Shown in pieces: positions 1 to 7,236 of a stretch of 64,000 nucleotides of DNA. Position numbers and translations under genes: made by a program. This DNA is from Alkalibacillus aidingensis (GTDB lineage Bacteria > Bacillota > Bacilli > Bacillales > Alkalibacillaceae): assembly GCF_014595945.1 (NCBI RefSeq), contig NZ_JABXWU010000004.1, positions 107,641 through 171,640 on the forward strand. Reading direction: 5' to 3'. The notes under the pieces are model-generated. The model did no database searches and was not told where the DNA came from. It saw only the letters and a program-made list of their open reading frames with translations. Within the stretch, counting starts at the first letter, position 1. Every line of letters begins with the position of its first letter.

Positions 1-164
1 CTGTCGTCCGGCTGTCGCGGTGCTTGATCCGACGTTCAGAGCTGTCGTCCGACTGTCGCGGTGCTTGATCCGACGTTCAGAGCTGTCGTCCGGCTGTCGC
101 GGTGCTTGATCCGACGTTCAGCCCCTTCGTCCGGCTGTCGCGATGCTTGATCCGACGTTCAGCC
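1..164. repeat. Four tandem copies of a 41-bp GC-rich intergenic repeat (family A)
   Basis: Four consecutive units start at 1, 42, 83 and 124. The first three are almost identical and the fourth has diverged at its 5' end and at one later base. The unit is much richer in G+C than its surroundings. Read on the minus strand it contains GTCGGAT and CGACAG blocks like those of the repeat at 42377-42612, so both belong to one family. No gene overlaps it. From 165 to 338 there is AT-rich sequence in which I see no further gene. Confidence 0.9.
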
Positions 165-338
165 CAGATATGCTTTATAGGCCTATGAAAAAATTGTCTT
201 TATTTGTTGAACAACTTATAAGAGTAATCTTCTCATCATAGTTTGAAGTAGAAAGGACAACTTCACATCTAATAATCTTTTATAGACTAACTAACCTATG
301 ACATTAGTTATTCAAAAATGCTTAGGGGAGGTGATGGT

Positions 339-557
339 ATGACCTCAAGATCAAAGCTTAAGGACCCTGGACTTATACTGACAGTTGTATTAGTTCTTTA
401 TGCGGTTCTTGTTTTCGGATGGTGGCCGGCTGATGTTTATATGGCAGGAATTTCGTTAGTCGGTTGGTTAATGTTTATTGGGTTGTTTTTCTGGTTTTTA
501 TTGGCTATTGTTTATGTGGTTTGGATTGAGAAGGTCGAAGAAGAGCAACAAAATTAA
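339..557 (+). CDS. DUF3311-type small membrane protein (72 aa), partner of the downstream symporter
   Basis: This short protein has two hydrophobic segments (about residues 11-30 and 37-60) and a charged C-terminus ending in KVEEEQQN. Small DUF3311 proteins are typically encoded just upstream of a sodium:solute symporter, as in B. subtilis yhjC-yhjB, and the same order is seen here with a 27-nt gap. I chose the ATG at 339 because an AGGGGAGGTGAT ribosome binding site lies just before it; the in-frame ATG at 318 lies upstream of that site. It probably acts as an accessory subunit of the transporter. That role is inferred from gene order, since the family has no established biochemistry that I know of. 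Confidence 0.8.
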   Translation: MTSRSKLKDPGLILTVVLVLYAVLVFGWWPADVYMAGISLVGWLMFIGLFFWFLLAIVYVVWIEKVEEEQQN

Positions 558-584
558 CTTAGTATAGCGAGGGGGGAAACAGAT

Positions 585-2030
585 ATGCAAGTTACTGAGT
601 CGATCATTATGTTTATCTATTTAATAGTAATGACTATATTTGGAATTTACTTCTATCGTCGAGCAAGACGGTCTGAGAGTGACTATTTTACCGCAGGAAA
701 AAGTATCAATACGTTTATCGGTGCATTTGCGATATTTGCCGCGGTAGCCAGTTCAAGTTCTTTACTGGGGGCTGTAGGTTCAGGAGTAGCTTTGGGAGTG
801 CCATACTTCTTTACTTACGCATTTGGTGTTATCGCGATCATGCCGTTTGCGATGTTTTTAATATCTGGACAAATTCGGCGGTCAGGCGTGAAAACGGTTC
901 CAGAATTTTTTAAGCAGCGATTTGGAAGCTCCGTACAAATAGTTGCTGCGGTCATTGTTTGTGTGGGTATGACCTTTTATATGGTACCTCAGCTGACTGC
1001 TTCAGGTATTATTGGTTCTTATGTATTAGGTCTTAACTATACTACGGCTGTCATCGTTTTAGGGTTAGGTTTCACTTTATACGCCGCATTAGGTGGTATG
1101 TGGGCGATCACTTATACGGATTTGATCCAAGGAATGATTATGATTGTCGGTATTGTCATCTTAGCATTAGTTATTCTCATGGATCATAGTGGGTTTAGTG
1201 CATTAATCAGTGATGCCCTAAGTACTGACCCAGCATTTGGTGACATTACTCAACCGTGGATGTCATATTTTGGTTTGTTTATCGCCTTTTTATGGTTCGG
1301 AATTATTTCTCCATCGGTGGTGATGCGTAACTTTGCTTCTAAAAGTGCGAAGATTGCTCGTCGTACAGCGATGTGGGCGTGTTTAATTTACTTAACATTA
1401 TTCGTATCTGGATTTGTGGTTACGTCCGCTGGAGCAAGCTTAGGAATTGTTGATACGTTAGACAACACAGATATGATTTTCGTTTCTGTTATTGAGCATT
1501 ACTTACCAGCTATTTTAGGTGGAATTATGTTAGCTGGGTTATTAGCTGCAATTATGTCTTCTGCAGACGCGATGCTATTAGCCATTTCAGCTGCTATTGC
1601 CCACGACATTTATAAAGGGCATATTAATAAACAGGCTAGTGAAAGATTTGTTACTGGCTTAGGGTTAGTCGTAATGATCGCAGCTAGTATTGTCGGCATT
1701 TTAATAGCGATTGACCCACCTGGTTTAATTGCCATTATGGTCGGCTGGGTTGGCGGATTCCTGTTGTCGGCTTTCGGTTTCCCATTAGTTCTTGGTATTT
1801 GGTGGAAACGCGCCAATACTCAAGGTGCCTTAGTCGGTATGGTTAGTGGTGCGATTACCTTTGTAATTCTTATTTCTTCTGGTGCACTACCGACCAACGC
1901 AGAGCCAATCATTGCTGCTCCTGTTTCGTTAGTGTTAATGATTATTGTTAGCTTAATGACTACGCCACCACCTAAGGAAAAACAAGAGTTAGTGGATTAC
2001 TATCACACACATTTAGAAGATTCTAATTAA
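585..2030 (+). CDS. Sodium:solute symporter (SSS family)
   Basis: The 481-residue protein has about 13 hydrophobic segments and the SSS-family pattern of small-residue motifs, including a Ser-rich stretch near residue 60 (AAVASSSSLLGAVGSG) and LLAAIMSSADAMLL near residue 320. It should couple Na+ entry to uptake of an organic solute. The substrate cannot be read from the sequence; PanF/YhjB-like proteins are the closest group I recognise. A GAGGGGGG ribosome binding site precedes the ATG. It follows the DUF3311 gene and is itself followed after 19 nt by a gene of unknown function, so the three are probably co-transcribed up to the terminator at 2670. Confidence 0.88.
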   Translation: MQVTESIIMFIYLIVMTIFGIYFYRRARRSESDYFTAGKSINTFIGAFAIFAAVASSSSLLGAVGSGVALGVPYFFTYAFGVIAIMPFAMFLISGQIRRSGVKTVPEFFKQRFGSSVQIVAAVIVCVGMTFYMVPQLTASGIIGSYVLGLNYTTAVIVLGLGFTLYAALGGMWAITYTDLIQGMIMIVGIVILALVILMDHSGFSALISDALSTDPAFGDITQPWMSYFGLFIAFLWFGIISPSVVMRNFASKSAKIARRTAMWACLIYLTLFVSGFVVTSAGASLGIVDTLDNTDMIFVSVIEHYLPAILGGIMLAGLLAAIMSSADAMLLAISAAIAHDIYKGHINKQASERFVTGLGLVVMIAASIVGILIAIDPPGLIAIMVGWVGGFLLSAFGFPLVLGIWWKRANTQGALVGMVSGAITFVILISSGALPTNAEPIIAAPVSLVLMIIVSLMTTPPPKEKQELVDYYHTHLEDSN

Positions 2031-2049
2031 GGGAAAGAGGATGAGAAAT

Positions 2050-2646
2050 ATGCCAGCTGAATTAAAAGCCAAATTGCAAGTTGTTCAATTGGGAGACCAA
2101 CAAGTTGTCACAGAAGATAATGTCCATCACTTTACCTACAAGAATTTGAGTCTTAAAAATAAACTAAATACGAGCATTAATAAAGAATACGTTAAGCAGC
2201 ATATACAAAACAAGGAGTTCATTTTTCATCCTTTTTGGGTAGCTAAAACACTGATTGTAGCTGAACGACCACCGTTTCCACCGAAAAAAACACCTAATGT
2301 TATTTTTGTCGATGCGGTATCAGGTTATCGAGGAGTCTTTTCGAAAATTCCTGGTTTGCATGAGTTAGAAGTTGATGAAGACCAACTAGTGGAAATGAAG
2401 ATTGACCGTAAGAATAGCGCCCATTTATATATTAAAGATGTTCAAGAAAAACAAATCAATCGATCCTACATTCTAAAAAAGCCTAAACATGAGGTTTTAG
2501 AACTGCTCCCAGTTTATTTACCGATGTGGAAAGTAACAGTACAGAGTGAGTTCATTAATGACACGGTTTATATAAATGCTAATACGGGTGAGAGTGAGAA
2601 GTATTTGAGTGAGCGATGGTATAACAGGAAGGATTTACTACTTTAG
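2050..2646 (+). CDS. Conserved hypothetical protein (198 aa)
   Basis: I do not recognise this family. The protein is soluble, rich in Lys, Val and Glu, with no signal peptide or membrane segment. A central KTLIVAERPPFPPKKTP stretch (about residues 74-90) and a C-terminal NTGESEKY resemble a small mixed alpha/beta domain, but this is only an impression. The ATG at 2050 is preferred to the in-frame ATG at 2041 because the AAGAGG ribosome binding site ends at 2040, giving 9 nt spacing. It is the last gene of the symporter unit and ends 23 nt before a strong terminator, so a role linked to the transported solute is possible. Confidence 0.7.
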   Translation: MPAELKAKLQVVQLGDQQVVTEDNVHHFTYKNLSLKNKLNTSINKEYVKQHIQNKEFIFHPFWVAKTLIVAERPPFPPKKTPNVIFVDAVSGYRGVFSKIPGLHELEVDEDQLVEMKIDRKNSAHLYIKDVQEKQINRSYILKKPKHEVLELLPVYLPMWKVTVQSEFINDTVYINANTGESEKYLSERWYNRKDLLL

Positions 2647-2669
2647 GATGAAAGGACTTAAAGGTTGTT

Positions 2670-2694
2670 AAGCAGGCGATTGCCTGCTTTTTTT
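2670..2694 (+). terminator. Intrinsic terminator of the symporter unit
   Basis: An 8-bp stem (AAGCAGGC / GCCTGCTT) with a 4-nt loop runs directly into a T tract on the plus strand. Confidence 0.9.
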
Positions 2695-2767
2695 CTTGGT
2701 TTATTCAACCTATTATGGCAATATAAAATGAACAATATAAAAAATTTATCGAGAAGGGGTGTTAGAG

Positions 2768-3226
2768 ATGATACAGTGGAAGGAAAAGCGAAAAATACCA
2801 GCAAACATTGAACAAATATGGTCACTTTTCCAGCCGGATCAATTACAAAGGATTATGCCCAAGGTTGTTAAACATGAGTTAATTGACCATGTTGAAGGAG
2901 AAATTGGCACGACGTATGAGCAATCTTACCAAGAAGGAAAGCGGGTAGTCACCTATATCGTCGAAACGCTTGATTACAGTAATCAAGAAGATTATAAGCA
3001 TCTAAAGGTAGGTTTTAATATAGGTAAAGCATTCCGGGTTGAAACAGCTTATACTATTGAGAAAAAAGACGATAACCATTCTGTCTTAACCTATGAAGGT
3101 GTCAATCAGGGAACTAATTGGTTTGGTAAGCTGATGCTAAAGATGGCGAGATCAAAAGGAAACGATAAAGTCATTAATGGGTTTTTAGATCGAGTGAAAG
3201 AAGAAGCAACCAAAGAGAGTAACTAG
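2768..3226 (+). CDS. SRPBCC-fold (START/polyketide cyclase-like) protein
   Basis: The 152-residue protein opens with a beta strand and PANIEQIWSLF, the usual beginning of SRPBCC proteins, in which a hydrophobic cavity forms between a curved sheet and a long C-terminal helix. Here the helix would be about residues 125-150. Such proteins bind or modify small hydrophobic ligands; no ligand can be assigned. The ATG at 2768 has AAGGGG eight bases upstream, whereas the GTG at 2759 overlaps that site. It lies just upstream of a small membrane protein gene (24 nt gap) and the two may form an operon. Confidence 0.75.
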   Translation: MIQWKEKRKIPANIEQIWSLFQPDQLQRIMPKVVKHELIDHVEGEIGTTYEQSYQEGKRVVTYIVETLDYSNQEDYKHLKVGFNIGKAFRVETAYTIEKKDDNHSVLTYEGVNQGTNWFGKLMLKMARSKGNDKVINGFLDRVKEEATKESN

Positions 3227-3250
3227 TGAAAAATAGTTAAGGGGGATTTT

Positions 3251-3577
3251 ATGGGAGATGTTATCATTTGGTTGACCTTATTGTTATTGATTGTCCTTTT
3301 TAATGGAACAGCGAGTTATCTACATAAGAATGGTAAACTATCATTATGGATATCTGGAATTATTATGGGACTACTTGTTCCTGTGATAGGGATTTTATTA
3401 TCCAATCTATTTTTGGGGATTAGTAGAATGTTTTATCCTGATTCAACACATGAAGGGTCAGGGTTTGCTGCTGCATTTATTGTCTTAGTTTTATTAGCAA
3501 ACGCTGTGCTTCTTTTGATTATAGGCATTGGTATCAAAATACGAACCTATGTCATAAATAAAAAGGCAAACATTTGA
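3251..3577 (+). CDS. Small integral membrane protein (108 aa), unknown function
   Basis: Three hydrophobic segments are visible (about residues 4-20, 30-56 and 74-97) with a basic C-terminus (KIRTYVINKKANI). A GGGGGA ribosome binding site lies six bases before the ATG. I do not recognise a family. The stop codon lies inside the direct repeat that flanks the adjacent inverted-repeat element, so that element inserted immediately behind the reading frame and left the protein intact, but it may have displaced the original terminator. Confidence 0.7.
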   Translation: MGDVIIWLTLLLLIVLFNGTASYLHKNGKLSLWISGIIMGLLVPVIGILLSNLFLGISRMFYPDSTHEGSGFAAAFIVLVLLANAVLLLIIGIGIKIRTYVINKKANI

Positions 3578-3580
3578 TGG

Positions 3581-3607
3581 TTAAGTAGTTCAGTTTTGGA
3601 GTACAAA
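3581..3607 (+). repeat. Left terminal inverted repeat
   Basis: This 27-bp sequence includes GTAGTTCAGTTTT and GAGTACAAA. The reverse complement of 4656-4682 matches it except at about two positions. The 8-9 bp direct repeat lies immediately to its left. Confidence 0.85.
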
Positions 3608-3798
3608 CAATATAAATGTAATGTAAATTTAGCATTGAATTGCATAGTAATTTGATGCTCTTTTTTCATTGTTATATCAATATTCACTTGTATTTTGAGT
3701 AGTTATTTACACAGGAAAATGCAACCCAATTTTCAAACATACAATAATTATTGAAGACATGCAAAATCACGTGCAAAAACTAATGCAATTTCGGCAAC

Positions 3799-3870
3799 AA
3801 AAAAAGAGCAAATTCCTTATAAGAAAATGCTCATTCTTGTTAAACTAACGCTCAGCGTTAATTTAACAAG
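3799..3870 (-). terminator. Double hairpin terminator of the cargo gene
   Basis: On the minus strand the gene ending at 3878 is followed first by a long hairpin (3836-3870, arms CTTGTTAAA / TTTAACAAG with an inner TAACGCT / AGCGTTA stem) and then by a second hairpin (GAGCA / TGCTC, 3806-3832) that runs into seven T residues. Confidence 0.8.
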
Positions 3871-3877
3871 ATTCTTT

Positions 3878-4429
3878 TTATTGCCCCTTATAAATAACTT
3901 TACCTTGATTATCTAAAGCTGTAATTTGATGTGGGTCCACATCTCCTTCAATTCTAAAAAGAAAAACCCTTTCATTATCCGTATCTATTAACTCAATATC
4001 TTTATAAGTTTTTCCTTCTACCTCTATTTGAATTTGTTTGACGTTGGGATTTTTTATTAAACCAAAAAAGTATGACTCGATAGCTTCCTCTCCTTCTGAT
4101 ACCCCACTTCCTCCTAAAACCATTCCATCCTTGAACTCCCACACAGTAGACCCTAAAGGTTGTTCATCACCTGTAACAAAATGACTAAATTTCCATTGTC
4201 CTAACCAATTTTGCTCCAGCCTTCCCACAAATAATGCGTGTTCACTTCTAAAAAATGCTATCCAATCTCCATTTAAATTTTTTATTTTATAAACTTCTTG
4301 TATTCTTGGAGACCATTCCTCTGTAATGGAATAAATATCTTTTGTAGTAGGTTTCTGTTGATGTTGAAATATGATGTATGAGGACAAGCCTACTAAAATT
4401 ATAGTGATAATCAATATATATTTTTTCAT
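3878..4429 (-). CDS. Membrane-anchored extracytoplasmic protein of unknown function (element cargo)
   Basis: The 183-residue protein starts with MKKYILIITIILVGLSSYI, a short basic segment and one transmembrane helix. It has no lipobox cysteine, so the rest is probably displayed outside the membrane on an N-terminal anchor. The exterior part is acidic and Trp-rich, with beta-type segments (HALFVGRLEQNWLGQWKF near residue 66). I do not recognise the family. The ATG at 4429 has a GAAGGGTGA site upstream, whereas the GTG at 4438 overlaps that site. It is the only gene inside the inverted-repeat element, so it may give the host a selectable trait; that is inference. Confidence 0.72.
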   Translation of the reverse strand: MKKYILIITIILVGLSSYIIFQHQQKPTTKDIYSITEEWSPRIQEVYKIKNLNGDWIAFFRSEHALFVGRLEQNWLGQWKFSHFVTGDEQPLGSTVWEFKDGMVLGGSGVSEGEEAIESYFFGLIKNPNVKQIQIEVEGKTYKDIELIDTDNERVFLFRIEGDVDPHQITALDNQGKVIYKGQ

Positions 4430-4655
4430 AAAAATCACCCTTCACACTAAAATATTACCATATAAATCCAGTCCTTTGTTCAACAAACCTGCCCCGTTAG
4501 TTTAATAACGTTCTTTAACTCATTTCACCGTAAAAATACTAAATATCTTTGGATTCCCCACATTTTGTTGTGCAATTATAATCACAATTAGCCCTACAAA
4601 TTAGTCTACAATTTCATATGAAAAAAGTAGTCCAATTAAGGGTGCAAATTGCAAT

Positions 4656-4682
4656 TTTGTACTCTAAAACTGAACTACTTTA
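4656..4682 (-). repeat. Right terminal inverted repeat
   Basis: This is the mirror copy of 3581-3607. The direct repeat TTTGATGG follows at 4683-4690. Confidence 0.85.
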
Positions 4683-4735
4683 TTTGATGGTACGGTTGTT
4701 CTTTTGGAGTGGAGTGCTAACATAAAAAATATTGA

Positions 4736-4830
4736 GACTTTGTGTTGATTACACTAGCTTTTTTGTTGATTAGCACTCCATTTTTGTTGATTGATCTTCA
4801 CTTTTTGTTGATTAATTCTCTATCGATAAA
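4736..4830. repeat. Degenerate 21-bp AT-rich tandem repeat (family C, first locus)
   Basis: A TTGTTGATT core recurs four times at about 21-bp spacing, with variable bases between cores. It lies between the inverted-repeat element and the 3' end of the YjbQ-type gene. A similar but not identical ATCAAT-type repeat of about 20 bp is present at 42690-42860. Confidence 0.7.
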
Positions 4831-4842
4831 GTCCTGACAGGT

Positions 4843-5241
4843 TTATTGAATGATCTTTGCGACAAACTTCCTCTGTCTTGGCCCGTCAAATTCGCAAAAA
4901 TATAAACCTTGCCAGGTACCAAGTACTAATTGACCATCTTCTATGATTAAGGTTTGTTGGTGCCCAACTGTGCTTGTTTTCATATGGGCAGCAGTATTAC
5001 CCTCCATATGTTGGTCCTTAGGGTCATCCCAAGGGTAAGCTTCTCGGAAACGACGAAGCATGTCTGTCTTCACGTCAGGGTCAGCATTCTCATTGACCGT
5101 GAGTCCGGCAGTCGTATGCATAGATGATACCACGACAATCCCTTGCTTAACTCCTTGTTCGTAAATCCAATTTTGAACTTCATGGGTGACTTCAATCATT
5201 TGATCATGTTGGTTAGTTTTAATAGGAAATGTTTTAAACAT
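4843..5241 (-). CDS. YjbQ/UPF0047 family protein (secondary thiamine-phosphate synthase type)
   Basis: The 132-residue sequence matches the UPF0047/YjbQ family over its full usual length. Hallmarks are [19 protein letters not shown] (residues 39-57), [11 protein letters not shown] with the conserved histidines, and the C-terminal [16 protein letters not shown]. Members of this family can supply a weak thiamine-phosphate synthase activity in E. coli, but the physiological role is not settled. B. subtilis YugU is the likely counterpart. An AGGAGG site precedes the ATG. It is a single gene, divergent from the amidase gene. Confidence 0.92.
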   Translation of the reverse strand: MFKTFPIKTNQHDQMIEVTHEVQNWIYEQGVKQGIVVVSSMHTTAGLTVNENADPDVKTDMLRRFREAYPWDDPKDQHMEGNTAAHMKTSTVGHQQTLIIEDGQLVLGTWQGLYFCEFDGPRQRKFVAKIIQ

Positions 5242-5380
5242 ATAATCCTCCTATATAAAGCGTACTTCATATCATCATATCACAGATGATTTTTGATGAT
5301 AAATATCTTTGACTTATATCAATAATGGATGAAATGAATGATATAATTGAATCTAAAATCTAGTTTTGGAGGTTAATTCT

Positions 5381-6853
5381 ATGAAAAAGAATCATCCACA
5401 CGATTTAAATTTTGTTGTTGAGGCGTCGATAGATCAACTGGAGGAAAAGTTGGCAAAAGGAGAGATTACATCAAGAGAGCTTGTCATGCATTATATGAAT
5501 CGAATTGCTGAGTTTGACCAAGGTGAATTAGGCATCAACTCTATTGCCGAACTAAATCCTGATGCTATACATATTGCAGAAAACCTTGATTTAGAAAGAA
5601 ACGAAAAAGGGGTTAGAGGTCCATTACACGGAATTCCTATTGTTTTAAAAGATAATATTGATACTGGAGACAAGATGCATACGACAGCTGGCTCATTAGC
5701 ATTAAAAGATCATGTTGCTAAGCAAGATGCATTCTTAGCGAAAAAGCTACGAGAAGCGGGTGCGATTATTTTAGGTAAAGCTAATTTAACCGAATGGGCA
5801 AACTTTATGACGGTAGGAATGCCAAATGGTTACAGTTCAAGAGGTGGACAGGTTCTTAATCCTTATGGTCCTGGTGAGTTCGACACAGGTGGATCTAGTG
5901 CAGGTTCAGCAGTAGCAGTCGCATCTAATTTTGTGACTGTTTCTGTAGGGACGGAGACTTCTGGTTCAATTTTAAGTCCTGCTAGTCAAAACTCATTAGT
6001 TGGGATTAAACCGACTGTAGGTGCAGTGAGTCGAAGTGGAGTTATTCCGATTTCACATACACAGGATACAGCAGGGCCAATTGCTAAAACGGTTCGTGAT
6101 GCAGTCTATGTCTTTCAGGCGATGGTTGGTGAAGACCACCAAGACCCGGTAACAGGAAAAGCTCGTCAGTATGCTAAGTGTGACCTAACTCGTCATTTAA
6201 AGCAAAATGGACTTAAAGGTAAGCGAATTGGAATTGCTCGTGAACATTATTTTGATTCCATTAGCGAGGAAAAAAGAAATCTGCTCGATCAGGCTATAAA
6301 GGTGTTAGAGCAACAAGGGGCAATAGTTGTAGATAACGTCACCATCCCGTCAACTACACATAATTGGGGAATTGGCGTCATGATCTATGAATTTAAGAAT
6401 AGCCTAAATGCTTATCTAAAAACGGTCTCTAAAGAAAATATTAAGGTAGGCTCGATTGATGATATAATTGATTTTCATCACGAAAATGAAGAAGAGACGC
6501 TGAAGTATGGTCAGAAGTGGTTTTTAGAAGCGGCTAAAACCACTGGACTATTAACAGAATCAGATTTTTTAGATGAGTTATTATCTGATCAATATTTATC
6601 TAAGGAACAGGGGATCGATTATACGCTAAATGAGGAACAATTAGATGCGATTGTTTTTCCAAATAATATTGGTGCTGGTATACCAGCTAAAGCAGGTTAT
6701 CCTTCAATTACGGTACCAGCAGGTTATACCGACCAAGGTGAACCGGTTGGAATCACTTTTACAGGAACCGCATTTGCAGAGCCAAGTCTAATAGAAATAG
6801 CCTTTGGGTATGAACAAGCGTCATTCAGAAGAAGAGCACCAAAGTTACAGTAG
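5381..6853 (+). CDS. Amidase-signature hydrolase (GatA-like family)
   Basis: The 490-residue protein carries the amidase signature: Lys90 in IVLKDNID, the Gly/Ser-rich GGSSAGSAVAVA (residues 170-181) and Ser196 in ETSGSIL, which together would form the Ser-cisSer-Lys triad. Such enzymes hydrolyse amide bonds of small molecules or peptides. It is not the tRNA amidotransferase subunit by context, because gatB and gatC are absent. The ATG at 5381 follows TTTTGGAGG; a TTG at 5366 overlaps that site and is unlikely. It is convergent with the ferredoxin/flavoprotein pair, so a shared catabolic role is possible but not shown. The substrate is unknown. Confidence 0.9.
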   Translation: MKKNHPHDLNFVVEASIDQLEEKLAKGEITSRELVMHYMNRIAEFDQGELGINSIAELNPDAIHIAENLDLERNEKGVRGPLHGIPIVLKDNIDTGDKMHTTAGSLALKDHVAKQDAFLAKKLREAGAIILGKANLTEWANFMTVGMPNGYSSRGGQVLNPYGPGEFDTGGSSAGSAVAVASNFVTVSVGTETSGSILSPASQNSLVGIKPTVGAVSRSGVIPISHTQDTAGPIAKTVRDAVYVFQAMVGEDHQDPVTGKARQYAKCDLTRHLKQNGLKGKRIGIAREHYFDSISEEKRNLLDQAIKVLEQQGAIVVDNVTIPSTTHNWGIGVMIYEFKNSLNAYLKTVSKENIKVGSIDDIIDFHHENEEETLKYGQKWFLEAAKTTGLLTESDFLDELLSDQYLSKEQGIDYTLNEEQLDAIVFPNNIGAGIPAKAGYPSITVPAGYTDQGEPVGITFTGTAFAEPSLIEIAFGYEQASFRRRAPKLQ

Positions 6854-6885
6854 TAATTGTTAAATAGAAGCTAAGTATATAGAAT

Positions 6886-6929
6886 AAAACACAAAATAAA
6901 AGCCAATCCCAATCCATTTTGGGGTTGGC
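6886..6929 (-). terminator. Terminator between the amidase and ferredoxin genes
   Basis: An 11-bp stem (GCCAATCCCAA / TTGGGGTTGGC, one G-T pair) at 6902-6929 is followed on the minus strand by a T-rich run, so it mainly serves the ferredoxin gene. It may also slow read-through from the amidase side. Confidence 0.8.
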
Positions 6930-6939
6930 ATGATTTAAC

Positions 6940-7236
6940 TTACATTTCTTTAACCAAATCTTTTATCGTTTCCCCTTTTGGTAGGGGGGCTAGAGTTAAA
7001 ATACCCTCGTCATCGGTTTCAACGATCTTTTGACAGCTTAATTCTGGTTTGCCGTTAATCATCATTAGACAAGTTGTACATAATCCGGTTCGACATGAAT
7101 AGCGGTAAGCAATTGTCGCATCATGGTGTCGGTAAATCTCTTCTAGTATGTTGAGAACTGTCATCTCAGGTCCATAAGAGACTTCGAAATGATCCGTTTT
7201 TCCACTCGATCTTTGAATTTGGACATGTAATTTCAT
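6940..7236 (-). CDS. 2Fe-2S ferredoxin-type protein, SdhB/FrdB N-terminal-like
   Basis: The 98-residue protein consists only of the plant-type ferredoxin domain found at the start of succinate dehydrogenase and fumarate reductase iron-sulfur subunits. Cys48, Cys53, Cys56 and Cys68 form the C-X4-C-X2-C-X11-C cluster ligand set, in YSCRTGLCTTC and ELSC. The second half of SdhB, with the 3Fe-4S and 4Fe-4S clusters, is absent and no remnant is visible. Its ATG overlaps the stop of the flavoprotein gene (ATGA), so the two are translationally coupled and probably form a complex in which this protein carries electrons away from the flavin. Confidence 0.88.
   Translation of the reverse strand: MKLHVQIQRSSGKTDHFEVSYGPEMTVLNILEEIYRHHDATIAYRYSCRTGLCTTCLMMINGKPELSCQKIVETDDEGILTLAPLPKGETIKDLVKEM

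Larger units (their letters stand above)
3581..4682. mobile_element. Transposase-less element with terminal inverted repeats and one cargo gene
   Basis: The two ends are 27-bp inverted repeats (3581-3607 and 4656-4682) that agree at about 25 positions. They are flanked by the same direct repeat, (A)TTTGATGG, at 3572-3580 and 4682-4690, as expected of a target-site duplication of 8 or 9 bp. Inside are one minus-strand gene (3878-4429) and AT-rich flanks of about 270 and 225 bp with several TGCAA/TTGCA motifs near both ends, which could be transposase-binding sites. No transposase or recombinase is encoded, so movement would need an enzyme in trans. The family of the ends is not recognised. The 3608-3877 and 4430-4655 stretches hold no other gene. 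Confidence 0.75.

Noticed and set aside
1-164. Possible CRISPR array
   Set aside because: The units are contiguous, with no unique spacers, and no cas genes are in the window.
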